From: Apostichopus japonicus
Lineage: Eukaryota; Echinodermata; Holothuroidea; Aspidochirotida; Stichopodidae
Length of the DNA: 64,000 nucleotides
Assembly: GCF_037975245.1 (NCBI RefSeq)
Contig: NC_092567.1
Coordinates: 23,836,376-23,900,375 of the forward strand
Direction: 5' to 3'
The notes under the pieces were generated by a model that saw only the letters and a list, made by a program, of their open reading frames with translations, had not been told where the DNA came from and searched no databases. Below are positions 22,753 to 35,300 of the stretch, one piece after another. The position numbers were made by a program, and so were the translations under genes. The first letter of the stretch is position 1; each line of letters begins with the position of its first letter.

Positions 22753-25700
22753 GTGAGTAAAACAACCGATTTGAAAGAAAAAAGTTAATTAAATAAATAA
22801 ATAATAATAACAAGAAGAAAGACCGAATACGCGGATGACGCCGTCTTTTTTATTGATCATAACAGAGATTCTCTTAAGGAAATTCATCGTTTTCTTAATA
22901 ACTTCAAGCTCTCGTCTGGTTTTGCCGTGAATTTGAGCAAGTCTTATTTGTTTCCGTTGGGTCCTTTTTGGTTCCTTGCTTTAGCAAAAGGAACCTATGT
23001 AGTCAGGTTGGTGTGTGTGTAAGTGTGTGCGTGTGCGTGTGTGTGCGTCTGTGACACTTGCTTGGGTACACTCTATCTCAATAAGGGAATGTTGGATTGA
23101 GGCCAAACTTGGACTATAGATCCACCATATGGAGAAGGTGTGCCCTATTGTTTTTGGTGCCCACAAAGGTCACCAAAGGTGAGTTATGGTCCAAAGACCG
23201 AAAATATTAAAACTGCAATAACTCCCAGTGCCAATGTGCGACAAGATTGATATTTTGGGGCAAGTTGCAAATGGTATAGGGGAATGTTGTCAAACTTAAC
23301 GGTCATGTGATCCGAGGTCACCAAAGGTCAATTAATTGTAAAAAACTAGTATTTTTGCAATAACTTGAGAACGAAATGTCCGTTCGGGTTGGGAGTTGCC
23401 TCAATGTAATCCAATTTTCGACCCGCATCTGGGTGACCTTTGACCTCAATTTGACCTCTGATGACCTTTACGTGTTTTGGGAATTTTTACAGTTTCGATG
23501 CTATTTTCAGATGTCAAAGATACCTTCTGATCATAAATGTCAATAGGTTGACCCCGTGTGACCTTTTTGTGCGGAGTAATATGGGGTCAAAGTTTTTCGG
23601 TCGGAGTTAGGATGCCTGTACAGACTTGTCGTTTTGTTTTTTGTAATCTGGAGATAAAACTACATCTGAAACCAAGGTCAAAGGTCACATTAGAAAAATG
23701 TGCTTATTTAGGGAGGAAACGAGCAAAAGAGAAAATGTTTGGTTTTGATGCTAGATTTGAATATCAAAGGTACCTTCCGATCAAAAATGTCATGGGTTGA
23801 CACCCATGTGACCTTCGTGTGCGAAGTTATACAAGGTCAAAGTTAATTTTCAGACATTTAATGCAATAACTCGCAGTGCCAAGGTGTGACACAGTTGATA
23901 TTTTTGGACAAGTTGCAAATGGTATAGGGGAATATTTTCAAACTTAACGGTCATGTGATCCGAGGTCACCAAAGGTCAATTAATGTTAAAAAACTAGTAT
24001 TTTGGGGGGAGAAAATGGGCAAAGAAAAAATTGTTTGAATTTTTACAGTTTTGATGCTCTATTTAGGTTTCATCGATCAAAAATGTCAATTGTTGACCTC
24101 CGGGTGACTTTTACGTGTGAAGTTATGTATACAAGTTCAAAGTTAATTTTTAGACATTTAATGCAATTAAATCCCAATGCCAAGGTGTTACACGGTTGAT
24201 ATTTTGGGACAAGTTGTGAATGGGGTGGTGGAACATTTTCAAACTTAACGGTCATGTCATCTGAGTTCACCAATGTTATCATATCTGTTGACCCGCTTGT
24301 AGGTGACCTTATATTCTTACATTTTCGACGCCACATTCAGATCTCAAAAGTGCCTTCCGATCAAAAATCCGATCACAATTGTGATCACAAAAGTGTTGGC
24401 TATAGTGTTGGTTACTTTATGGGAACATGTAGGACCACAATTACTTGGACTATTTCAGCCAAATCTTGCTATGATAATATTATGTGTATTGTCATATACC
24501 AGTGGCGTAGGAAGGTACTTTTGAGTGGGAGGGCTGAAGACTGATGGCCGGCCTGGGGGAGGGGTCTAAGGGGAGGGGGTGTCCCCCTCCCCTTTGGAAT
24601 TTTTTGCATTTCCAGGTGGCCTCAGATGCAATTTGGTGCAATATAGCACACTTCAACACCCACTCCATTTTGTAAACTTAATTTTGTACTTTCACCTGGC
24701 CTTAGATGCAATTTGGTGCTCCAAATGAGATTTTTTTTCTCATTTGGAAATGAAAAAGGGGTTTTCTGACTTGCGGAGCGGGGGGGCGGAATGATACTTC
24801 CGCCCCTCCACATTTTTCACTGGGGGGCTGGCGCCCCCCAGCCCCCCGGTTCCTACGCCCTTGTCATATACCCCTGCGCAAGGAACCGCAGTGGCAGTGC
24901 CCTTAGGCTCTTGTTATTCACCGTAGTCCAGTGTTTATTAATGAGTTCGGTATTAAACTTACTCAAGGTCCAGTAAATATCTAAGGCATTGTCTTACTAA
25001 TAAACGGCGACGACCTATTTCGTTTGAATTTCATTCCGAAACTATCGAGACTTCAAAATTGTTTACGTATTTGGTCTACTGGAGAGTTGACCCCAGGGGG
25101 AAGGAAACCAAATATTTGATTTAGTTTGGCTTGGCAATCCAGACAAAGTTCAAACGTTCATCGATAATAAATTGATTAGGTGAGGGGGGGGGGAGGGGAT
25201 TTAAAGGTACCTCACATTGACCTCGTTATACAAATGATATGGATGGATCGTGGAAATATTTCTTCGATCTCTACTTATTATCTTTTGGTATCGCACTGTT
25301 TTTTTTAATGCAATTGTCAGAAATCTGATGTCAAAAACATTTCTAAGGGTTTTATTAAACAAATATGTGAGGCATGGTGTGACATCACTTATATACCACC
25401 CACGGACTCCTTCGGAGATGAATATTTTTGTAGAAACTCTCACTAACGCAACAATGGTAATGTAGTTTTTAACAATATTTTGTATAAAAAAGGGATTTTA
25501 GGCCTATTTGTGGGCAATCTCTTCGACGAGAACAGAGCTCCTCTGTGTTTTAAGGCTTTTGAAAATAAATACCAGCTGCGTGCTTTCACGTTTACAACTT
25601 ATTGGGGCTTAATTAATGCCATTCCAATTGAATGGAGGAGGTCTGGTTGAAGTAAAGTTAACTTTTCAAGTCTGTCTTCTGGCGTCGCATTGTTAGTATA

Positions 25701-28700
25701 CATTGGAGCACTCTTTCTGAGGCCAAGCTTCAATTCTTTCAGTTCAGATTGCTACAAAGAATGTTAGGTACTAATAGACTCGTTTTTGATGGGGGTCAGA
25801 ATCTCCACTGTGTTCCTTTTGCAAAATTGACAAAATTGAAGTATTATATTTTCCTATGCAAGACAAGTAACGCTGTTTTCCATTGGGTTTATAATGGTAG
25901 CTTCATACGAGTCAAGGCTGCGGAAATATTTCAGCATATTTTTTTGACACCTCACTATTAAAATGAAACATCTGGTTACTTTCTGATGGTAGTACTTCAG
26001 CGCTATTGCTAGCAACTCATTGCAGTTATACTGTATAAAATATATGGCGATCGTGATTAACTGCATGGCGCTTGCATGGCTGGCAATGTGAATGAATGAT
26101 TAATTGAAGCTGCATAAATTGCATTATACGACAGATATTGATCAGTATTTTTTTATTAGTAATCGTAAATGAATATTGACGGATGGATGTACGTGTGACA
26201 AATTTATGGTGAAGAACAGATTAATAAAAACCCGGTGGGCAACTGATCTTTTTCACATGGACTTTCTTGTTTACGTTGAGGAGGGGGTTAAAAGTTACCT
26301 GTGGGCTGGGGGGGGGGCTTCTGTTGAGCAGACCGGTATTTACAGAGATCTTTTGTGAGCCATAATAATTAAGAGGGAAAGAGACAATGAAGAGAAAGGC
26401 GGAGTAAGGCTTGGAAGAAAAGATATGTAGAAAGGGAGGGGGGCAAGAGAGGGGCTGGGCAGTTTTACAACTTAAGAGTGATCACTTGAGGGCGGTATGT
26501 TGAGAGAGAGGGAGGGGGTGGGTGGAGAGAGGTGGAGGGAGAAATCAGACGAGTGTGTGTGTGTGTGTGAAGGGGGGGGGGGCGACAGAGAAGTAGGAGA
26601 TATGAGTAGAGGAGTAGGAAACTCTGAAAAGAACGCATATTTAGGGGTCATAATCCTCAGTGTTCGAGATTCGCGAAGGACAAATTGTGGGAGACCCGAT
26701 ATATACACTTAATAGAAGAAATACTACGCATATATCTTGTATATAGTGATTCTTGAGAAAAGCCCAACCAATGAAGAAAGAACTTGGGCACGAAAAACCG
26801 AACTACGAACGGACTGATCCGCTCTCAACCCCAGTCCCCTTGCATCTAGAGTGTGACCGTGTGATCATCGTCAGGTGTGTATATACGCTATAACACAGAC
26901 GCCAACATGAACTGATAGGAATTATCAATGAAAGCCTTCCGAAATTGTATTTCAAAATATGAGATTTCATTTTTCTTTTGAACAGGGAAAAAACACTACG
27001 ATTTGATGGAACGTTTTGCCACTAGATATCCACATATTTCAGCCACAGTGTTAGAACCACTGGTTAGTATTCATGATTATATGAATATGGTCACGACAAA
27101 GGGTATAGCAGGTGTAGAATGGACCTGGCAACAAAAAACGTGGGAACAATTTTATGACAGTATGAATATTCAACGATGTGAAGAGCCAATCAGATTTCAT
27201 TTCATCAGTGCCGTCGCTGTATTGTACTATTTGAGAAACTGGCAAGAAGCGATCATGAATATGTTCGACCTATTGGAACCAGGAGGAGTTTTGTTCATTA
27301 CGTTAAATTCAGGTACTTTATTTCACAAGGGTTTTTAGTATTGGCCCCAAATATGCTAGAAATTCAAAAAGTGGTCATACACGCTCCAACTTCAACAGAT
27401 ATTTAATTACCACTTATTTAATTATATATTTAATTACCAGATATTTAATTACCACATTAATTATCACTCTCAAAATATAGTTTACCTCTGTGAAATAATT
27501 TAATTATCTAGTTTACCCCTCCTCAATGTCTGAAAGTAACTGGGAGATACCGAACCACCAGCAAAGTACGTTTGAACTTTTTTTTGTGGCATTCTTAAAT
27601 TTGGGGCCAATACTGACTATCTTTAGAGAATGACTGTAGGCACAAAATTGAATATAATACTGCATATAGTGTTAAAAACAATGCTAAAGCTGTACAGGTT
27701 ATAACCCCATTCCGTAGTCAGGGCACGCGAGCCGGGGGAGGAGGAGGGGCTCACCACTGAATATGTTTACAAAATAATTCACAAGTTATATGACACGAGT
27801 ATTCTGCCCTTCCATAAATAGCACATTAAGTGCACATAATTCCTGGCTACGACCCTGTTTGTACTTCTCTTGCATTTTTTAAAATTATTTAAGTACCCTC
27901 ATCTGTCTATGGTTCAAATTTAGACCTAAATCAGGAGCTAGCGTTATCAGTGCAGCTGCAACCTTAAAGGAGCATTTCAAAATAATCATATTTTAAAGCC
28001 TCATTTCGTGAAATACGGAATGCTGCGTTATAAAGTAACTAGCACTCACATGTTCCTTGTTTGCTGAACTATTGAACAGTAGCAACTCTGTCTGAAGTGA
28101 ATCAATTAAATGAAAACTGAATTTATCAACTTTGGAAACGACCGAATCATAAGCTGTACCCAAATGTAAATCTATAACATAGAACATAATGCTTAAAATA
28201 CACAACGTATCTCCCAAAATAAAAACTGCAGCCATGAAAGTGGTTACATTTCAGTGTTTGAGTTCCCTGGTATCGACTGCCTACAGTGAGTTTGGAGAGC
28301 CAAATTTAATTATGGTATCAGAAAGATTATAAATCGATTATTGTCTTCTATTGTTTTGCTCTGTTTTTGCTCCAGTATGCCTCTGAAGAAGATTCTGCTA
28401 CCACATCACACCCCTCCACACCCCTAAACTTTCTTCCATTTCCCAGTTTTCGGATTCACATTCAGACTTTTTTAAGTAGATGAACAGTTTGTTCAAAGCT
28501 TTTTCTCTCTGAATTGTTTTCTTTCTTGTTTTTCTCAACAGGTGATTGCGGATTTGCCAATATTTGGACAAAATTCCCGATGCTAGCAGATGATGCAAGT
28601 AACTTAGTTCACATCAATCAGGTGACGAAATTCCTCGGGAAGAAGGGAATCGGTTATGACGTCATAGAGGGCATTAGTTACATGGATATTTCCAGTTGCT

Positions 28701-28900
28701 TTAAAGAGGGCATCGACACAAAGGGAGACATGTTACTCGATTTCTTAGCTCATATCAAGAACTTTAGGAAAACAGCGCCACCGACTTTGCTTGATGGATT
28801 CTTGGACTTTCTGAAAGGACCAGAATGTTGTAAGATAGATGATGATGGGCGGTTTATGCTCAATGAGGGATGGGGAGCGATAGTAGTTCAAAAGAAATGA
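22533..28900 (+). CDS. HNMT-like SAM-dependent methyltransferase, 3 exons, 301 aa
   Basis: CDS join(22533..22752, 26986..27312, 28542..28900), 906 nt; every intron has GT/AG ends and phase 1. The product resembles histamine N-methyltransferase, a cytosolic single-domain enzyme that transfers methyl from S-adenosylmethionine. SAM-binding motif I is GIGCGSG (68-74); the acidic residue after the next strand is Glu97 (L-E-P); the core continues with V-L-Y-Y (152-155). Family-typical C-terminal motifs include M-D-I-S-S-C-F, D-M-L-L-D-F-L and T-A-P-P. Length is close to vertebrate HNMT (about 290). By my recall-based alignment, three human histamine contacts (Glu28, Gln143, Asn283) correspond to Ser24, Ala151 and Glu291 (or Asn290), so histamine may not be the substrate. 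ATG 22533 is the first in-frame ATG with HNMT-like sequence; a TTG lies 6 nt upstream. Confidence 0.9.
22824..22969 (+). pseudogene. L1/Tx1-like LINE reverse transcriptase relic, part 1
   Basis: Translates to E-Y-A-D-D-A-V-F-F, then S-L-K-E-I and S-G-F-A-V-N-L-S-K-S, the catalytic YADD block and following segment of an L1/Tx1-type RT. It is cut at 22970 by an inserted repeat and resumes at about 24917. Confidence 0.75.
23005..23050 (+). repeat. (GT)n microsatellite inside the AGGTCA-rich element
   Basis: Alternating GTGTGT/GTGCGT. The inverted copy has a (CA)n tract at the same internal position (about 35316-35362), so the microsatellite belongs to the element. Confidence 0.8.
24500..24863. 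mobile_element. Non-autonomous hAT element, 364 bp, with TSD and visible empty site
   Basis: Ends CAGTGGCGTAGG and CCTACGCCCTTG. The 8-bp duplication TCATATAC lies at 24492-24499 and 24864-24871. The paralogous AGGTCA-rich copy has a single uninterrupted TCATATAC at 32372-32365 (reverse), an empty site. The interior has a G-rich motif and its complement (24554-24595) and repeated CAGATGCAATTTGGTGC. No transposase. Confidence 0.9.
24917..25965 (+). pseudogene. L1/Tx1-like LINE reverse transcriptase relic, part 2
   Basis: Interrupted frames encode the region after the RT core: G-D-D-L-F-R-L-N-F-I-P-K-L, R-I-W-S-T-G-E-L-T-P, Q-L-R-A-F-T-F-T-T-Y-W-G-L and A-I-P-I-E-W-R, then F-Q-F-R-L-L-Q-R-M-L-G-T-N-R. 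These follow the order found C-terminal to YADD in L1/Tx1 proteins. Frameshifts and stops (for example after G-P-V-N-I near 24980) show it is dead. Confidence 0.65.
26759..26885 (-). mobile_element. SINE-body copy (same family as 298-425)
   Basis: The reverse complement shares CGACGATGATCA, GATGCAAGGGGACTGG, GGTTGAGAGCGGATCAGT and GTGCCCA.GTTCTTTC with the first copy. It is the best match among the dispersed copies. No U2-like head is attached. Confidence 0.65.
26986..27312 (+). CDS. HNMT-like gene, exon 2
   Basis: Encodes residues 74-182 and the first base of Gly183: the strand ending in Glu97 and the central Rossmann core with F-I-S-A-V-A-V-L-Y-Y and L-E-P-G-G-V-L-F-I. The donor is TCAG|GTACTT. 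Confidence 0.9.
27338..27614 (+). mobile_element. MITE with GGCCCCAAAT inverted ends, in intron 2
   Basis: AGTATTGGCCCCAAAT (27338-27353) and its inverse ATTTGGGGCCAATACT (27599-27614) bound a 277-bp unit. Related copies lie at 47441-47690 and, inverted, at 49145-49394. It contains several TTTAATTACCA repeats. It starts only 25 bp after the exon 2 donor. Confidence 0.7.
28542..28900 (+). CDS. HNMT-like gene, exon 3 (terminal)
   Basis: Acceptor TCTCAACAG|GT after a pyrimidine-rich tract. Encodes residues 183-301 with the C-terminal HNMT motifs and ends in TGA at 28898-28900. Confidence 0.9.
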
Positions 28901-30217
28901 TAATGATGTAAGATGGTCAGCTCTTACATAAAGTTTTCTTTTGTGCCATAGTTTTACTTGTTTATTAGTGCACTGTGCAGTGCTCACTGTACAGAGGGCT
29001 ATGCATTTGTACAGTGTGTGTATTTGTATGTTGTTTTGGTGGCAAAAGGGTGGGATTAACACCTCTTACACTGCTACCTCTTCTGGGTTGCTAAGCAACT
29101 ATCTTTGTTCTTCCTGGGAATAACCCTCACAGGGAATGGGGTCTGTGTGTATATATTATAGGAACGAAGGAGTTTTGTGAGGGTATAGGGAGTCAGGCAG
29201 TTGGCCATGAGTATTGGAGCAAGACAGTTGCTAATGAGAAGAAATATAGTTTTAATGTTGGATAGTTTGTTTTATTGTACATCTTCTTAGTGGAAAGTCT
29301 AGAGAAAGGAGACTTATTAATTATTAATCATTTTGGATAGTTGTTTTATTGTAAATCTTCTAAGTGGAAAATTCTGTAATCCTTCTTTATTTCATCTGGA
29401 TTTCTGGGACACTATATTTGTAACAGTTTATATCACCGCTTTATCTGGCTGTCCGGAACACTATATTTGTTACTATCACCGCTAAATTTATCTGGCTGTC
29501 CGGGACACTGTTTGTTACAATCCAGTTTTATCTGGCTGTCTGGGACACAATATTTGTTATATATGGATACTCTGTAACACGCTATGCTGAAACACTATTT
29601 CCTTTTATATTGTAATTTGACGAACGCTATGCTGGAACACTATTTCCTTTTATATTATTTGACCATTGGAGGACTCCATATATACTGATGTCGTGGAAGG
29701 TCAGATGACATCCTTGATGACACCAGCGGGCCAGCCAACCAGAATCAGCATTTAAATTAAGCATATTATAATAACATTAACTATTGGGGTGCGCACCTGA
29801 CAACTGTAAGTCATTTTATGTAATTCTTATTCTGGGCCCAGATCAGCTGTAAATTGTTTGTTATTCGTAATTATAATTTAATTTAATCCAATCCAGTTGA
29901 GTTTTCCATTTTTTATGTGTCTTGCTCTGTGTTTGGTCATCACACCAAACCCAGGGTTCTCTGATCAAGAACAAACAATTATTTTCAGCACTTGGCTAAC
30001 ACCCTTACAATAATAATACCTATCATTGCTTTTACTTTCTAATTAATCAGTCATGTAACCAACTGGGAAAAGATGATTGCGAGGTCCCTACTGGTCCAAC
30101 CCCCCACCCTCCCCCCTCAACAACATCCATTGATACAGATGTCTACCAACACTTCTGTGTGTACATGTTGATACAATATACCATGTGGTGGTGCAGGGTA
30201 CTGGAAACTTGGACCAC
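28901..30217. repeat. 3' flank of the HNMT-like gene, with three sets of short tandem duplications
   Basis: Two ~73-bp copies around GTTTTATTGTA.ATCTTCT.AGTGGAAA (29266, 29340); about four units around TTTATCTGGCTGTC.GGGACA with ATATTTGTTA (29395-29560); and two units of ACGCTATGCTG.AACACTATTTCC (29580, 29625). I did not find a clear AATAAA soon after the stop. The transcript end is not determined. Confidence 0.6.
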
Positions 30218-30221
30218 TTAA

Positions 30222-30368
30222 AGGCATTGAAGACTCGCCTCAAACCGCATGGGGCCATCTAAAAGTTAACTTTCTGTTGCTTGCAAGTGACGTTTTGTTC
30301 GTGTCGCTACAAAATGCAGACAGATAACCGCCATAAGACGTTTCTTTTTGCGCGAGTCTTCACACCCT
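30222..30368 (-). mobile_element. TTAA MITE with large internal deletion
   Basis: 147 bp containing both family ends, AGGCATTGAAGACTCGCC and GCGCGAGTCTTCACACCCT, flanked by TTAA (30218-30221) and TTAC. The middle ~200 bp of the full-length copies is missing. Confidence 0.8.
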
Positions 30369-30379
30369 TTACAATTATG

Positions 30380-30446
30380 AGGTTGAGAGTGGATCAAGTT
30401 GTTTGGTATTTGTGGCCAGGCTCCTCTAACTTGGGTGACATTTCAT
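30380..30446 (+). mobile_element. SINE-body fragment
   Basis: GGTTGAGAGTGGATCAAGTT, then GTTTGGTATT and CTTGGGTGAC match the reverse of 13797-13909. It sits 11 bp from the deleted MITE. Confidence 0.55.
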
Positions 30447-32326
30447 AAGAAATACTTTACATGCAATTATGACTTGAGTATACATTTGCAAGGAAAATTG
30501 ATGGGGTTTGGGAATGACAAACAGTCCACCTGCCATGTTTTGTAGAGAGGAATGCCATATTTATGTTGGTGTGTGGCAAAAGATTCATTTATATATCTTT
30601 ATATTTTTGAGATTGAGGGGGGGGTGGGTCATCAATTATTAAACAGCATTTAAATCCATTTGAAAAGTTACAAAATGAGGCAATTTCCCCTCACAGTTAG
30701 AGAGAGTACATTTCAGCATGTAGGAAGGGTAGGGTGATGGAGAGAAAGTATGAATCATATATACATCTTAGGCTAAGTTAACTCTAAAACAACCACAGAC
30801 GAATAAAAACATAAAAGAACATCACCAAAAATTATCCGGTTTAGATTATCTGAGTTAATATTCTGTTTATTTTATGAACAATTTATATAACAGCAAATGA
30901 AGAAAGAGTAAGGTACCTAAGAAATATCTCCATATGTACATTTGTTGAAACGTGCTGTTTGTAGACACCGGCGGTCCATCCCCCTCTTCCTCCCCCCCCT
31001 TCTCTTGTGACAAACCTCAAGAATGGCCCTTTTCATAAATGAGTGTAACATTTAAAAGCTAATCTTTTACCCTTATTGTCATGCTTTTACAAGATAGAGA
31101 GCTTGTATATATCAGTCACCATGTCATGCTACCCCTCAGTCTGTGCCTCATCCCCCCGGCCCCCCCACCCCCACCCAAGGATGAACCATATGCTGCCATC
31201 GCTGATTGTAGATAATTACATTTCATATTATGTTGAAAAGACCTAATTTCCAGAGTAATGTTTAGAGATTATTTCAGATTTTATTTCGTTTCCCCCCCCC
31301 CATACCCTTATTTCAACCTTTAGAAAAGATATAAATATAAATTAAGTTAAACAAGCTGAACCCTTCACCTACGCATTTCTTTGCAAGAGAATTGTCCTTG
31401 AAATATTGCATATTTTTACATTTTTACAAGACAAAATATAGTTAATGTTTCACAATTCTTTGTTAAGAAATAGAATGCATATCACTAAAACATTTTTAAT
31501 GTTTCACGACCACAACTGCATTCTCACTAATTTAACCTTTATACATCATGTACAAAACTAAACAATGATCAACTTTGACGACAATTTGATCTATTAAATA
31601 AAATCATGAAAATCAACAGCAGTGCAACATTTTTTTATTTTATAAATTAACTATGTTGATCTCAAATTGGATGATTTTGTTCTGGTGGGTAAAAATACAA
31701 AACAATTGGGAACTGTGCATGGTTTAGGTTCCATTGTTTTATAGCTATTACATTGCATTGAAATGTTGCGATAAGATACAATTTCACTCCATACTGTTGC
31801 TTCTAACGAGAAACCTTAGTGACAATATGGCTTTTAATAGGTGTAGCAGGCCTGATGAGAAAACAAGAAATCTTGACTTTTTTCAATTATAAGAATAATA
31901 AAATACAGTTAAATAGAAGAAAAAAACCCCCGGAATATCCAATAATAATTTAGAACACATTTTGTTTTGTGACTAGTTTACTTATTACAGCCAGATGACA
32001 TTCAACAAAATTTTACCCAATTGCAGATTAAGATTCAAATTTTGTACCTTAAAATACTCATAATATTTAACATTCGATTTATAAAAAAATATGACATTGT
32101 TACTATCACGTCTGTTGTTACAATATTTAATTCATAAATAAACCCACATACGTCGAGTCAGACATGATATTCCAAGATCATTTACATTGCTACCAACTAT
32201 TTGAGCATTCTAAAAATTTGTTTATTTTTATATCATTTTAATAAATTATATATGGCATGTCAATCGTCAGTATATATTAATGAGTCACAACAAGAGTTTA
32301 CTCCTTCTCCAGATACATGGATAGAT
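30447..32326. other. Intergenic AT-rich stretch, nothing recognised
   Basis: No coding frame of note. C-rich patches occur near 30985, 31157 and 31291, and AT-rich sequence from 31330 to 32320. No RNA gene seen. Confidence 0.45.
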
Positions 32327-35300
32327 TAACAAGAGCCTAAGGGCACTGTGGTTCCTTGCTTGGGGTATATGACAAAACACATCATATTATCAAGCAAGAT
32401 TGGGCTGAAATAGTCCAAGTAATTGTCCTACATGTTCCCATAAAGTAACCAACACTATAGCCAACACTTTTGTGATCACAAAATGTGATCGGATTTTTTA
32501 TCAAAAGGCACTTTTGAGATCTAAATATGGCGTCGAAAATGTAAGAAATATAAGAGACCTACAAGCGTGTCAACAGATATGATAACAATGGTGACCTCAG
32601 ATGACATGACCTTGAAGTTTCAAAATGTTCCACCACCCCATTCACAACTTGTCCCAAAATATCAACCATGTCACACCTTGGCATTGAGATTTAATTGCAT
32701 TAAATGTCAAAAAATTAACTTTTGAACTTGTATGTAACTTCACACACAAAGGTCACCCAGAGGTCAACCAATTGACATTTTTGATCGGTGAGACCTAAAT
32801 AGAGCATGACTGTAAAAATTCAAACATTTTTTCTTTGCCCATTTTCTCCCCTCATAATACTACTTTTTTAACATTAGCTGACCTTTGGTGACCTTGGATC
32901 ACATGACCGTTAAGTTTGAAAATATTCCCCTATACCATTTGCAACTTGTCCAAAAAAATCAACCTTGTCACACCTTGGCACTGGGAGTTATTGCATTAAA
33001 TGTGTGAAAATTAACTTTGACCTCAAATAACTTCACACACGAAGGTCAAATGGGGGTCAACCCACTGACATTTATGATCAGAAGGTACCTTTAACATCTG
33101 AAAATAGCATCGAAACTGTAAAAATCCACAAAACATGAAAAGGTCACCAGAGGTCAAATTGAGGTCAAGGGTCACCCAGATGCGGGTCGACAATTGGATT
33201 ACATTGGAGCAACTCCCAACCCTAACGGACAATTTGTTCTTAAGTTGTCGCAAAAATACTAGTTTTCTATCATTAATTGACCTTTGGTGACCTTGTACCA
33301 CATGACTGTTGAGTTTGAAAATATTCCCCTATACCATTTGCAACTACTCCAAAAATATCAACCTTGTCACACCTTGGAACTGGGAGTTATTGCATTAAAT
33401 GTCTGAAAATTAACTTTGACCTCATATAACTTCGCACACGAAGGTCACACAGGGGTCAACCTATTGACATTTATGATCAGAAGGTACCTTTGACATCTGA
33501 AAATAGCATCGAAACTGTAAAAAATCCACAAAACACGAAAAGGTCACCAGAGGTCAAATTGAGGTCAAGGGTCACCCAGATGCGGGTCGACAATTGGACT
33601 TCATTGAAGCAACTCCCAACTCTAACGGACAATTTGTTCTCAAGTTATCGCAAAAATACTAGTTTTTTATCATTAATTGACCTTTGGTGACCTTGTATCA
33701 CATAACCGTTAAGTTTGAAAATATCCCCCTATACCATTTGCAACTACTCCAATAATATCAACCTTGTCACACCTTGGAACTGGGAGTTATTGCATTAAAT
33801 GTCTGAAAATTAACTTTGACCTCATATAACTTCGCACACGAAGGTCACACAGGGGTCAACCCATTGACATTTATGATCAGAAGTTACCTTTAACATCTGA
33901 AAATAGCATCGAAACTGTAAAAATCCACAAAACACTAAAAAGGTCACCAGAGGTCAAATTGAGGTCAAGGGTCACCCAGATGCGGGTCGACAATTGGATT
34001 ACATTGAAGCAACTCCCAACCCTAATGGACAATTTGTTCTCAAGTTATCGCAAAAATACTAGTTTTTTATCATTAATTAACCTTTGGTGACCTCGGATCA
34101 CATGACCATTAAGTTTGAAAATATTCCCCTATACCATTTGCAACTTGTCTCAAAATATCAACTGTGTAACACCTTGGCACTGGGAGTTATTACACTAAAT
34201 GTCTGAAAATTAACTTTGACCTCATATAACTTAACCTACAAAGGTCACCTTGGGTCAACTTATTGACATTTTTGATTGATGAGACCTAAATTAGAGCATC
34301 AAACTATAAAAATTCAAACATTTTTTTTCTTTGCCCATTTTCTACCCCCAAAATACTAGTTTTTTTACATTAATTGACCTTTGGTGACCTCGGATCACAT
34401 GACCGGTAAGTTTGAAAATATTCCCCTATACCATTTGCAACTTGTCCAAAAATATCAACCATGTCACACCTTGGAACTGGGAGTTGTTGCATTAAATGTG
34501 TGAAAATTAACTTTGACCTCGTATAACTTCGCACACGAAGGTCACACGGGTGTCAACCAATTGACATTTTTGATCGGAAGGTACCTTTGATATCCAAATC
34601 TAGCATCAAAACCAAACATTTTCTTTTTTGCTCGTTTCCTCCCAAAATAAGCACATTTTTCCTAATGTGACCTTTGACCTTTTGACCTTGGTTTCAGATG
34701 TAGTTTAATCTCCTGATTCCAAAAAACAAAACGAAAAGTCTGCACAACCATCCTAACTCCGACCGAAAAACTTTGACCCCATATAACTTCGCACATAAAG
34801 GTCACACGGGGTCAACCTATTGACATTTATGATCAGAAGGTACCTTTGACATCTGAAAATAGCATCGAAACTGTAAAAATCCCAAAAACATGAAAAGGTC
34901 ACCAGAGGTCAAATTGAGGTCAGGGGTCACCCAGATGCGGGTCAACAATTGGATTACATTGAGGCAACTCCCAACCCTAACAGACATTTCGTTCTCAAGT
35001 TATTGCAAAAATACTAGTTTTTTATCATTAATTGACCTTTGGTGACCTCGGATCACATGACCGTTAAGTTTGAAAATGCTCCCCTAACTAGTTCACAACT
35101 TGTCCCAAAATATCAATCTTGTCGCACATTGGCACTGGGAGTTATTGCAGTTTTAATATTTTCGGTTTTTGGACCATAACTGACCTTTGGTGACCTTTGT
35201 GGGCACCAAAAACAATAGGGCACACCTTCTCCATATGGCGGATCTATAGTCCAAGTTTGGCCTCAATCCAACATTCCCTTATTGAGATAGAGCGTACCCA

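Larger units (their letters stand above)
22970..24916 (+). mobile_element. AGGTCA-rich repeat element, copy 1 (carries a hAT insertion)
   Basis: Begins with a hairpin, GGTTCCTTGC-TTTA-GCAAAAGGAACC (22970-22995). A (GT)n tract follows, then ~400-bp-type units with recurrent GGTCATGTGATCCGAGGTCA and AAAGGTCAA blocks, and an end GCAAGGAACC...CCCTTAGGCTCTTGTTA. GGTTCCTTGC and GCAAGGAACC form 10-bp inverted near-ends. A longer inverted copy lies at 32327-35403 with the same two ends, which defines the element. No ORF. Class unknown: it could be a non-autonomous DNA transposon or a Helitron-like element. Confidence 0.7.
22753..26985 (+). other. Intron 1 of the HNMT-like gene, filled by nested transposons
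   Basis: From 22824 it holds an L1/Tx1-like LINE relic, interrupted by an AGGTCA-rich element that is interrupted by a hAT element. Further right are G-rich and GT-rich low-complexity stretches (25183-25198, 26305-26316, 26500-26590) and a reversed SINE body. The acceptor is TTTTGAACAG|GG. Confidence 0.8.

Noticed and set aside
27719-27859. Small hAT MITE (CAGGGCACGCG...CTACGACCCTG)
   Set aside because: Ends look hAT-like, but the inverted repeat is weak and no 8-bp duplication flanks it.
27993-28235. 80-codon minus-strand frame in HNMT-like intron 2
   Set aside because: Hydrophobic start resembles a membrane segment, but there is no further support.
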